From Lentzea flava (GTDB lineage: Bacteria > Actinomycetota > Actinomycetes > Mycobacteriales > Pseudonocardiaceae), in assembly GCF_014648475.1 (NCBI RefSeq), contig NZ_BMRE01000013.1:62001-126000 (forward strand): 64,000 bases of DNA, in the 5' to 3' direction. Below the pieces are notes generated by a model. That model was not told where the DNA came from and searched no databases. It saw nothing but the letters and a program-made list of their open reading frames with translations. Positions 52,352-59,829 of the stretch are shown piece after piece. A program made the position numbers and the translations under genes. Each line of letters opens with the position of its first letter. The stretch's first letter is position 1.

Positions 52352-53512
52352 GTGGACATGGCCGCGTTGGACAGGTGGGAGCGCAGGCTCGCTTTCATCG
52401 CACACGTGATCCCGTACTTCGTGCTGACCGTGACGACGGTGATGTACTCGATCTTCACGGCGCACTCCGGTTCGGAGCGTCTGATCACGTACGGCGTTGT
52501 GGCGTTCGGCTACGCGTGGATGCTGTGGTGGTTCACGTTGCATCCCGCGTGGCGCGGCCGCGTGGAGCTCATGGCCGTGTTCGTCGGTGGCATGGTCGTC
52601 TTCTACGGGGTGCTGGGTCTGCGTGAGCACTGGTTCGGCGCGGTGTCGTACGCGGTCTACATCTACGCGAGCGAACTCCTGCGCGGCCGCTGGATGTTCT
52701 TCGTGGTGGCGCTGACGGCCGTGCTGGCGACGCTGTCGTTGTTCGGCGGATACCCACCCGCGGGCGAGTCACCGGCCTTCTGGCTGCTGTTGATGGTGTT
52801 CGTCGTCGTGGCGTGCACCTTCACGTTCGTCGGCCACGTGACAACTGAACAATCCCGGCTGCGCAAGGAGCTGCTGGAGGAGAACGAGGGCCTCCACGCC
52901 CAGCTGCTGGTGCAGGCGCACGAGGCCGGTGTGCAGGACGAGCGCCACCGTCTGGCGGGCGAGATCCACGACACGCTGGCCCAGGGCCTGACGGGCATCA
53001 TCACGCAACTGTCGGCGGCGTCGGCGTCCGACTGGGAACGCCGCGTGTCGGTGGCCGCCGACCTGGCGCGCTCGAACCTGGCCGAGGCCCGCCGCTCGGT
53101 GCACGCGTTGCGCCCGCCCGCGCTGGACTCCGCCGCCCTGCCCGAGGCACTCGACGAGGTGGCCTCCGGCTGGTCCACGGTGTACGGCGTGCCGGTGTCG
53201 GTCACGCTGACCGGCGCCGTGCGCGTGATGCACCCGGAGGTGGAGGTCGCCTTGCTGCGCACCGCGCAGGAGGCCCTGGCGAACGTGGCGAAGCACGCCT
53301 CGGCGTCCCGCGTCGGCCTGACCCTGTCGTACATGGAGGACGTGGTGACGCTGGACGTGCGCGACGACGGCGTGGGCTTCGACCTGACGCACCCGTCGTC
53401 CGGCTTCGGCCTGCCCGCGATGCGGCATCGGGTGCACCGGCTGTCCGGGGCGCTGTTCGTGGAGTCGGAACCCGGTGCGGGGACGGCGATCTCGGCGCGG
53501 GTGCCGGCGTGA
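52352..53512 (+). CDS. NarL-type sensor histidine kinase
   Basis: 386 aa from GTG. Five or six membrane helices occupy the first 160 residues (HVIPYFVLTVTTVMYSIFTA, WMFFVVALTAVLATLSLFGG). A coiled coil leads into HisKA_3 (ERHRLAGEIHDTLAQGLTGI, His phosphorylated) and an HATPase domain (LLRTAQEALANVAKHA, VRDDGVGFD, GFGLPAMRHRV). Senses membrane or drug stress and phosphorylates the next protein, overlapping it by 4 bp. Confidence 0.92.
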   Translation: MDMAALDRWERRLAFIAHVIPYFVLTVTTVMYSIFTAHSGSERLITYGVVAFGYAWMLWWFTLHPAWRGRVELMAVFVGGMVVFYGVLGLREHWFGAVSYAVYIYASELLRGRWMFFVVALTAVLATLSLFGGYPPAGESPAFWLLLMVFVVVACTFTFVGHVTTEQSRLRKELLEENEGLHAQLLVQAHEAGVQDERHRLAGEIHDTLAQGLTGIITQLSAASASDWERRVSVAADLARSNLAEARRSVHALRPPALDSAALPEALDEVASGWSTVYGVPVSVTLTGAVRVMHPEVEVALLRTAQEALANVAKHASASRVGLTLSYMEDVVTLDVRDDGVGFDLTHPSSGFGLPAMRHRVHRLSGALFVESEPGAGTAISARVPA

Positions 53513-54132
53513 TCCGGCTGGTGATCGTCGACGACCACCCGGTCGTCCGCGACGGTCTGCGCGGCATGCTCGCCGCGCCGGACTTCGAGGTCGTGGGCGA
53601 AGCGGCGTCCGGCGACGAGGCGGTGGCCGTCGTCACGGCGTTGTCGCCCGACGTCGTGTTGATGGACCTGCGCATGCCGGGCTCCGACGGGCTGTCGGCG
53701 ATCGAACGGCTGCGTGACCACCCGTGCCGCGTCCTGGTGCTCACGACCTACGACACCGATCGCGACGTGTTGCCCGCGATCAAGGCGGGCGCGACCGGCT
53801 ACCTGCTGAAGGACACCCCGCGCGACGAGTTGCAGCGGGCGATCCGCGCTGCGCACGCGGGGGAGGCCGTGTTGTCGCCGGCGGTGGCCACGCGGCTGCT
53901 GGGTCAGGTGCGGGAGCCCGCGCTGGAACCGTTGTCGGCGCGGGAGCTGGACGTGCTGGCGCTGGTCGCCAAGGGGTCGACGAACCGGGCGGTGGCGGCG
54001 GCGCTGTTCATCAGCGAGGCGACGGTGAAGACCCACCTGTTGCACGTCTACGCGAAGCTCGGCGTCTCGGATCGGGCGGCCGCCGTGGCGGTGGCGTACG
54101 AGCGCGGGCTGCTGCGCAGCCGAGGACGGTGA
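53509..54132 (+). CDS. NarL/LuxR-type response regulator
   Basis: 207 aa from GTG. The receiver domain has the phospho-Asp in VVLMDLRMPG with conserved DD (VDDHP), Thr (VLTTYDTD) and Lys (LLKDTPRDEL), and the LuxR helix-turn-helix is KGSTNRAVAAALFISEATVK. It is expected to control the ABC exporter operon in which it lies. Two strong hairpins follow. Confidence 0.93.
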   Translation: MIRLVIVDDHPVVRDGLRGMLAAPDFEVVGEAASGDEAVAVVTALSPDVVLMDLRMPGSDGLSAIERLRDHPCRVLVLTTYDTDRDVLPAIKAGATGYLLKDTPRDELQRAIRAAHAGEAVLSPAVATRLLGQVREPALEPLSARELDVLALVAKGSTNRAVAAALFISEATVKTHLLHVYAKLGVSDRAAAVAVAYERGLLRSRGR

Positions 54133-54135
54133 ATG

Positions 54136-54209
54136 CCGGGCCTGGTGGTGATCAGGCCCGGTGAGAGGCAGGTCCCCCGCGGCGGGGCCACTTCGGTTGG
54201 CCCCGCCGC
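54136..54209 (+). terminator. tandem hairpin terminators
   Basis: Stem 1: CCGGGCCTG (54136-54144) with CAGGCCCGG (54153-54161). Stem 2: 12 bp from 54179 with its complement ending at 54209. They close the exporter/two-component operon. Confidence 0.8.
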
Positions 54210-54295
54210 CTGCGGCAACTCCCCCTTGCCACTCCCTCACCCCTCGTCAGATAGAGAGCCGGGTGCGGCCGCTGAGATACGAGATACCTGTCGGA

Positions 54296-55654
54296 TCACA
54301 CGTTCGGAGTAGTCCAGAGCTCGTCGACCAGGGTTTTCGCCGTGTCGGTGAGCTGCTGGCCGCCGAAGCGCCCGATGCGCGTCCAGGCGCCGAGGCTCAC
54401 CTCGTAGACGGGCGTGTCCCACGCCTCGGGGTAGGTGAGGTAGCCGAGGAAGTTGTTGGCGTACCCGACGGGCAGCACCGTGCGTTCGTCGTCGGACATC
54501 GCCTTCAGCTGGAGGCCCAGTTCCACGAACGGTTCGCCGGGCAGGCCGGCGAGAGCCAGGTCGCCGATGCGCAGCACCTGCACCTCGGCGTCGATGGGAT
54601 CCGTGCCGCGGTCGATGGCGACGAGGCTTTCCTCGACGTCCTGCACCGCCTGCATCAGCTGCACGATCTCGGCCTTCGGGGCACCGCGGTCGACGGCGTC
54701 GGCGAGTGCGCGCTGGCGCACGGCCAGCTCCGCCGCGAAGGGCTCTCGGTCGGGCAGGTCGCGTGACTCGACCTGGATGGTGCGCTGGGCGGCGGACACC
54801 GGGCCGGTGAGCTCGGTCTCTCCAGGGATCCCCAGCGCGGTCTGGCCGAGGTACATGCCCATGCGCTCGGTGTGCGCGAAGAGGTTGCGGATGAACTCGA
54901 AGTTCGGGTTGTTCTCCGCGTCGAACGTCTCGCCGTCCGTCAGCGGGTCAGGCGGCGGCGACTGGTTGCCCGCCGCGCCCTGCAGGAACAGCGCTGCCCG
55001 GCAGTCCGGTTCGTTGAGCTCGAGGAACGCGGACGTGACGCCGGGGTAGTCGGCCGACGCGAACGGCTGCACCTGCACGTAGACCGGGTGCGACGTGAAG
55101 TGGTAGAGCACGGTGCTCCACCCGTCGCCCCGGAACCGCACCACGGTGACCTCGGGATCGTCCGGCGGGACGCCGGGGTAGACGTGGCCGTTGCGGTTGA
55201 TGGCCAGCGTGCCGGGCGTCACCGTGCCTTTGCCGATCGTCGCGGTGACCGGCCGCCTGCTCTCGAAGGCTTCGCGCGCGGCCTGGGCGATCCGGTCGCG
55301 GAACGACTCCAGGTAGGCCTGGTCGGGAAACGGCCGCGTGTCGGCCGTCTCCGCGCTCGAGTGCGTGTGGGAGCTGGCGATCATGACATGCGTGGGCGGC
55401 ACGCCGGTCTGCTGCTGAACGAGCTCCCGGACCTCCGCGGTGAAGTCGCGGCCGGGCCCGAGGATGTCGTTGTTGATGCCGAGCGAGTCGACGGCGATCA
55501 CGATCACGGTCTCCCCGTTGGTGATCGCCGTGGCGCGCGCGAAGAGCGGATCGTGCACCCCGAGGAACAACGAATGCCGCGGCAGACCACCGACATAGGG
55601 CGCCGTAGGCGGCGGCGTCACGTCGACTTTCGCCGAGCCGGCTTGGAATGGCAT
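54296..55654 (-). CDS. neutral/alkaline ceramidase-like protein
   Basis: 452 aa. Family blocks: AKVDVTPPPTAPYVGG, VIVIAVDSLGINNDIL, HVMIASSHTHSSA (His zinc ligands), GAAGNQSPPPD and LAGLPGEPFVELG. Ceramidase N-terminal-domain proteins are zinc amidases; bacterial single-domain versions have untested substrates. No signal peptide is visible, unlike secreted ceramidases. The catalytic Ser region is not clearly placed. It lies 21 bp after the GGCT-like gene on the same strand. Confidence 0.82.
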   Translation of the reverse strand: MPFQAGSAKVDVTPPPTAPYVGGLPRHSLFLGVHDPLFARATAITNGETVIVIAVDSLGINNDILGPGRDFTAEVRELVQQQTGVPPTHVMIASSHTHSSAETADTRPFPDQAYLESFRDRIAQAAREAFESRRPVTATIGKGTVTPGTLAINRNGHVYPGVPPDDPEVTVVRFRGDGWSTVLYHFTSHPVYVQVQPFASADYPGVTSAFLELNEPDCRAALFLQGAAGNQSPPPDPLTDGETFDAENNPNFEFIRNLFAHTERMGMYLGQTALGIPGETELTGPVSAAQRTIQVESRDLPDREPFAAELAVRQRALADAVDRGAPKAEIVQLMQAVQDVEESLVAIDRGTDPIDAEVQVLRIGDLALAGLPGEPFVELGLQLKAMSDDERTVLPVGYANNFLGYLTYPEAWDTPVYEVSLGAWTRIGRFGGQQLTDTAKTLVDELWTTPNV

Positions 55655-55675
55655 GGCCTCACCCCCGTGTGCGAT

Positions 55676-56044
55676 TCACCCCTGCAAGTACAGGTTCCAG
55701 TCGCCCAGATGTGAGATGTCAGTGAGATCGCTCGAATGGAGGAACTCGTTCCTGAGCACGGTGGCGAGCGCGGCCCCGCCGTCCTCGAGCTCGATGACCC
55801 CGATCTCCAGCTCCGCGGGCTCGGCGGGAACCAGGTGATCGCGCAACACGGTGAGCGGCAGGTCGTACAACTCGCCGACGACCTGCGCCGTGCCGGACGC
55901 GTGCATGGCGGGAAACTCGTCGCGCACGGAGAAGTAGCGGTACTTCGGCGCGCTCTTCACCCGTCCGAGCATCGGCGTGCCCTGAAGCTGCCCGTGCAGC
56001 GGCCCGCCCCGCATGCCGCCGCCGTTGAGAAAAATCAGTGCCAT
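55676..56044 (-). CDS. gamma-glutamylcyclotransferase-fold protein (allophanate-hydrolase C-terminal-like)
   Basis: 122 aa. LNGGGMRGGPLHGQL, then FSVRDEFPAMHASGTAQVVG and LYDLPLTVLRDHL match the AIG2/GGCT fold as used in the C-terminal domain of allophanate hydrolase (AtzF), which removes carbamate groups. It is a stand-alone protein with no amidase domain beside it. It lies in the same run of minus-strand genes as the purine catabolism cluster, where allophanate or ureide chemistry would fit. Confidence 0.72.
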   Translation of the reverse strand: MALIFLNGGGMRGGPLHGQLQGTPMLGRVKSAPKYRYFSVRDEFPAMHASGTAQVVGELYDLPLTVLRDHLVPAEPAELEIGVIELEDGGAALATVLRNEFLHSSDLTDISHLGDWNLYLQG

Positions 56045-56129
56045 TTTCGTCCTGACCTCTGCTTTTGGTAGGGGCCCTGCACTGCCGTCTGTGCTCTACC
56101 TGCGATTCCTCCGTGGGTGAACGGTCCGC

Positions 56130-57101
56130 TCACCCGCGCCGCGACAATTCACAGGAACCGATCGGGAGAGAATTTCGTTGCGCCAGGAGGAAGCGCGCGG
56201 GGGAGCGGTGGATCGGAGAGGAGAGGTCCCCGAGCGGCAGCCCGGTACCGCCGTGCCGCAGAGCCACGAGCTCAGCCGCGATCGACACCGCCGTCTCCGC
56301 AGGCGTGCGCCCGCCGAGATCGAGCCCGACCGGCGACCGCAGCCGCCCCAGCGCCGCCTCACCCACCCCCGCCTCACGCAGCCGCGCGAGACGTTCGGCG
56401 CACGTGCGCCGCGACCCGAGCGCCCCCACGAAGGCAAGAGGCCGACCCAGCGCTTCAACCAGAACCGGAATGTCGAACTTGGGATCGTGCGTCAGCACCA
56501 CCACCGCCGTCTGAGCATCGGTGTACGTGGCCGCGAGATAACGGTGCGGCCAGTCGACGACAACCTCGTGCGCCGCAGGAAACCGCTCCGGCGTGGCAAA
56601 CACCGCCCGCGCATCGCACACCGTGACGTGATACCCGAGGAACCGCCCGATCTCGGCCACCGCGGCCGCGTGATCGATGGCGCCGAACACCAACAACCGC
56701 GGCGCGGGCAACCAACTCTCCGTGAACACCCGCCCTTCGGCCTCGAAGCGCACCGACACCGGATGCCCGTCCACGGACGCCTGCAGCGCAGCGCGCAACG
56801 AGGGCGTGTCGCGCTGCACCAGCACATCCAGCGAGCCACCACAGGTCAGACCGACCGCAAAGGCCGTGTCGTCCGAGTAGCCGAACGTGGCGAGCCGCCG
56901 CTGAGACGTCGCAAGCACCTCACACGCGAGGTCGTACACCTCCGCCTCCACGCAACCCCCGGACACGCTGCCGATCACCGCGCCCGAGGGCCCGACCGCC
57001 ATCGCGGCGCCCACGGGCCGTGGTGCGCTACCGCGCACGGCCACCACCGAGGCGACCGCGAAGCGGTCCCAGGCCAGCAACGTCTCAGCCAGGTCGCGCA
57101 T
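56130..57101 (-). CDS. xdhC: XdhC/CoxI-family molybdenum-cofactor maturation protein
   Basis: 323 aa. The ATG at 57101 has GGAGG upstream; a longer frame reaches into the repeat array and is rejected. XdhC motifs: VVAVRGSAPRPVGAAM, GGCVEAEVYDLAC and the NAD-binding fold RLLVFGAIDHAAAVAEIGRF. XdhC binds and delivers sulfurated molybdenum cofactor to xanthine dehydrogenase, whose subunits are encoded 3 kb upstream on the same strand. Confidence 0.88.
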   Translation of the reverse strand: MRDLAETLLAWDRFAVASVVAVRGSAPRPVGAAMAVGPSGAVIGSVSGGCVEAEVYDLACEVLATSQRRLATFGYSDDTAFAVGLTCGGSLDVLVQRDTPSLRAALQASVDGHPVSVRFEAEGRVFTESWLPAPRLLVFGAIDHAAAVAEIGRFLGYHVTVCDARAVFATPERFPAAHEVVVDWPHRYLAATYTDAQTAVVVLTHDPKFDIPVLVEALGRPLAFVGALGSRRTCAERLARLREAGVGEAALGRLRSPVGLDLGGRTPAETAVSIAAELVALRHGGTGLPLGDLSSPIHRSPARFLLAQRNSLPIGSCELSRRG

Positions 57102-57126
57102 GAGGAACCTCCGTTCGTGTGCAGGT

Positions 57127-57458
57127 GTGATCACTGGCCGCACGTCTTTGGGCATCGGCCGATGTGAGCGCCGGTCGCTCGTGTTCGGTATGGGGCGGTG
57201 CGATCACCGGCCGCTCCTGTTGCGGCGTGGGCCGGTGTGATCGCCGGCTGCCCGTGTTGGGGCGTGGGGCGTTGTGAGCGCCGGTCGCTCGTGGTGGGGC
57301 GTGGGGCGTTGTGAGCGCCGGTCGCTCGTGGTGGGGCGTGGGGCGGTGTGATCACCGGCTGCTCGTGGTGGGGCGTGGGGCGGTGTGATCACCGGCTGCT
57401 CGTGGTGGGGCGTGGGGCGGTGCGATCTGCGGCTGCAGGTGTTCGGGTGCGGGGCGAT
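57127..57458. repeat. 37-bp tandem repeat array
   Basis: At least nine units start at 57127, 57164, 57200, 57237, 57274, 57311, 57348, 57385 and 57422, spaced 37 bp apart (one spacing is 36). The core reads GTGATCACCGGCTGCTCGTG and continues with GGTGGGGCGTGGGGCGGT; the units at 57348 and 57385 are identical and the outer ones diverge. 37 is not a multiple of 3, so it is not a coding repeat. It lies in the upstream region of xdhC. Confidence 0.9.
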
Positions 57459-57855
57459 GGATGGGTCGCGGTGTTCCGATGCGGGCGTGACCAGCGGCCG
57501 TTGATCAGGTCCGGGTCGAGGCGGGTCGCGCGTCGGGCGTCCGCGGTCGGTCGCCGTCCGTCCCAGGCAACATCAAGATCGGTGGCGGTGTCGGGCTGGG
57601 GTCGGTGGTCGGGTTCCGGCTGGTGTCGGTGGGCGCCGGGTTGGATTCGTGATCGCTGGTTGGTTCGTGGTCGGTGGCCACTGGTCTCGCCCCCGCCGAA
57701 GTGCACGATGAGCACCAGGGCGAGGTTCGTGGCCAGGGGCCACCGACCGGGTCAACGGTGCGCGTCGCTTCCCACCATCCCGCCGGGCGAAGACTCCCGA
57801 TCAGTGGCCGCTGATCGGGCCCGCGCCGAGGCAGGCGGTGGGCGCGAGCGATGGG
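57459..57855. other. intergenic region with echoes of the permease 3' end
   Basis: No gene is supported in this 397-bp stretch. Near 57487 and 57799, sequences resembling the last 35 bp of the neighbouring permease gene recur (GGCCG followed by TGATCAGG or TGATCGGG and TCGAGGC or CCGAGGC), matching the true end at 57856-57890. They look like partial duplications. Confidence 0.5.
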
Positions 57856-59259
57856 TCAGTGGCCGCTGATCAGGTCCACGCCGAAGTACACGGCGAACAT
57901 CAGGGCGAGCCCCGTCATCAGCCAGCCCGGCCACCGCCCCTTGCAGATGCGCAGCACCACGTAGGAGACCAGGCCGGCGCCGATCCCGTTGGTGATCGAG
58001 TAGGTGAACGGGATGATCGCCACGGTCAGGAACACCGGGATGGTGAAATCGGTGTCCTGCCACGGGATCCGGCGGATCTGGGTCATCATCAGGCCGCCGA
58101 TCACCACCAGGGCCGGTGCCGCCGCCTGGGCGGGTACCACGGTGGCCAGCGGTGTGAAGAGCAGCGCCACCAGGAACAGGCCGCCGGTGACCACCGAGGC
58201 CAGGCCGGTTCGGGCGCCTTCGCCAACGCCCGCTGCCGACTCCAGGAACACGGTGTTCGGGGCTGAGCCCGTCACGCCGCCGGCGATGGCGCCTGCGCCG
58301 TCGACCATGAGGATTTTGCCCATGCCCTCCACTCGGCCGTCGTGGGAGAGGCCCGCCTCGTCGGCTACCGAGGTGATGGTGCCCATGGCGTCGAAGAAGC
58401 CGGACAGGACGAGGGTGAACAGGAAGATGGTTGCGGCGATGACGCCCGCTGAGACGAAGCCGCCGAACAGGTCTATGCGGCCGAACAGGCCGAAGTCGGG
58501 GGAGCCGACCACGGACGACGGCAGCGAAGGCGTGACGAGGCCCCAGCCCTTGACCGTGAAGAGCGAGTTCACCGCGATCGCGACGACGGTGGCCACGACG
58601 ATGCTGATCAGCACGGCGCCGGGCACGCCGCGGGCCAGGAGGACGATCATCAGCAGCAGGCCCAGGCAGAAGACCACGATCGGCCAGCCGCTGAGGTGGC
58701 CGTCGACGCCCATGCGCACCGGCACGGTGGAGCCGGCGGCGTCGGGGGTGCGGGTCACGAAGCCTGCGGAAACCAGGCCCACCAAAGCGATGTAGAGGCC
58801 GATGCCCACGGTGATCGCGATTTTCAACGGGGCCGGGATCGCGTTGATGATGCGTTCGCGGACGCCCGAGACGGCCATGACCACGATGCACAGGCCTTCG
58901 AGCACCACCAGGCCGAAGGCCTGCGCCCACGTCATGGTCGGCGCCATCTGGAAGGCCACCACGCCGTTGACGCCCAGGCCGGCGGCCAGGGCCAGAGGGG
59001 CGTTGCCGACGAGTCCCATGAGGACGGTCATCACGCCTGCGGCCAGGGCCGTCGCGGTGGTGATCTCGGCGATGGTGAGCTTGGCGCCGGTGATGTCGGC
59101 GGACGCGCCGAGGATCAACGGGTTCAGCAGCACGATGTACGACATCGCGACGAAGGTCGTGATGCCGCCGCGCACTTCCCGGCCGAGGGTGCTGCCTCGT
59201 TCGGTGATGCGGAAGAACTGGTCGAGGGCAGACGACTGCCGGGTTCGCAACTGAGTCAT
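57856..59259 (-). CDS. AzgA-type (NCS2) purine permease
   Basis: 467 aa, about 12-14 membrane helices. Signature segments: GGITTFVAMSYIVLLNPLIL, GLGVNGVVAFQMAP, SGFFDAMGTITSVADEAGL and APNTVFLESAAGVGEGARTG. AzgA-like permeases import adenine, guanine or hypoxanthine by proton symport. It lies 89 bp after the guanine-deaminase-like gene on the same strand, so it supplies the substrate for the catabolic cluster. Confidence 0.9.
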   Translation of the reverse strand: MTQLRTRQSSALDQFFRITERGSTLGREVRGGITTFVAMSYIVLLNPLILGASADITGAKLTIAEITTATALAAGVMTVLMGLVGNAPLALAAGLGVNGVVAFQMAPTMTWAQAFGLVVLEGLCIVVMAVSGVRERIINAIPAPLKIAITVGIGLYIALVGLVSAGFVTRTPDAAGSTVPVRMGVDGHLSGWPIVVFCLGLLLMIVLLARGVPGAVLISIVVATVVAIAVNSLFTVKGWGLVTPSLPSSVVGSPDFGLFGRIDLFGGFVSAGVIAATIFLFTLVLSGFFDAMGTITSVADEAGLSHDGRVEGMGKILMVDGAGAIAGGVTGSAPNTVFLESAAGVGEGARTGLASVVTGGLFLVALLFTPLATVVPAQAAAPALVVIGGLMMTQIRRIPWQDTDFTIPVFLTVAIIPFTYSITNGIGAGLVSYVVLRICKGRWPGWLMTGLALMFAVYFGVDLISGH

Positions 59260-59348
59260 GGACGGCCTTTCCCATGCCGGTGGGCGCGTTCCAACGCCGG
59301 AACGCGTTTAAGCAATGCAAGCTCCGGTCAGCAAAAAAGGCTTGTGGC

Positions 59349-59810
59349 CTAGTAGTCGATACGGGTCGCGAGGGACAACCACGCGGTGAACGGGGCGTTG
59401 TCCTCGCCGGTGGAGATCTGGTGCACGGGCAAGTCCCAGTCGGTGCGGGGCTTGCTGAACAGGTCGTAGAACTCGCGGTCGTCGAAGCCCGCCGCGGCCG
59501 CGTCGTGGCGGTCGGCGGCGTAGACGACCCTGTCCACCCGCGCCCAGAGCGCGGCCGACAGGCACAGGGGGCACGGCTCGCACGAGGAGATCAGGGTGCA
59601 GCCGGTCAGGCGGAAGTCGCCGAGTGCCTGGCAGGCCGCGCGGATCGCGACCACCTCGGCGTGCGCGGTGGGGTCCAGGGTGGGCGTCACCTGGTTGACG
59701 CCGGTGGCGATGACCGCGCCGTCGCGGACGATCATCGCGCCGAACGGGCCGCCGCCGGAGGCCACGTTGCGGGTGGCCAGGTCGATGGTGGCGAGCAGAT
59801 GTGCGTTCAC
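59349..59810 (-). CDS. guanine/nucleoside deaminase of the CDA fold
   Basis: 153 aa. Zinc ligands HAEVVAI and EPCPLC are conserved (HAE...PCxxC), with GGGPFGAMIV as the substrate-loop motif. Similarity in length and the C-terminal segment (FYDLFSKPRTDWDLPVHQI) is to GuaD-type guanine deaminases of Bacillus subtilis. It would convert guanine to xanthine for the dehydrogenase encoded next to it. The alternative, a tRNA-adenosine deaminase, is less likely in this context. Confidence 0.85.
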   Translation of the reverse strand: MNAHLLATIDLATRNVASGGGPFGAMIVRDGAVIATGVNQVTPTLDPTAHAEVVAIRAACQALGDFRLTGCTLISSCEPCPLCLSAALWARVDRVVYAADRHDAAAAGFDDREFYDLFSKPRTDWDLPVHQISTGEDNAPFTAWLSLATRIDY

Positions 59811-59829
59811 AGCGGGAAACTCCAGACGA

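Noticed and set aside
57127..57458. Possible CRISPR array
   Set aside because: Units are contiguous with no unique spacers and there are no cas genes; it is a simple tandem repeat.
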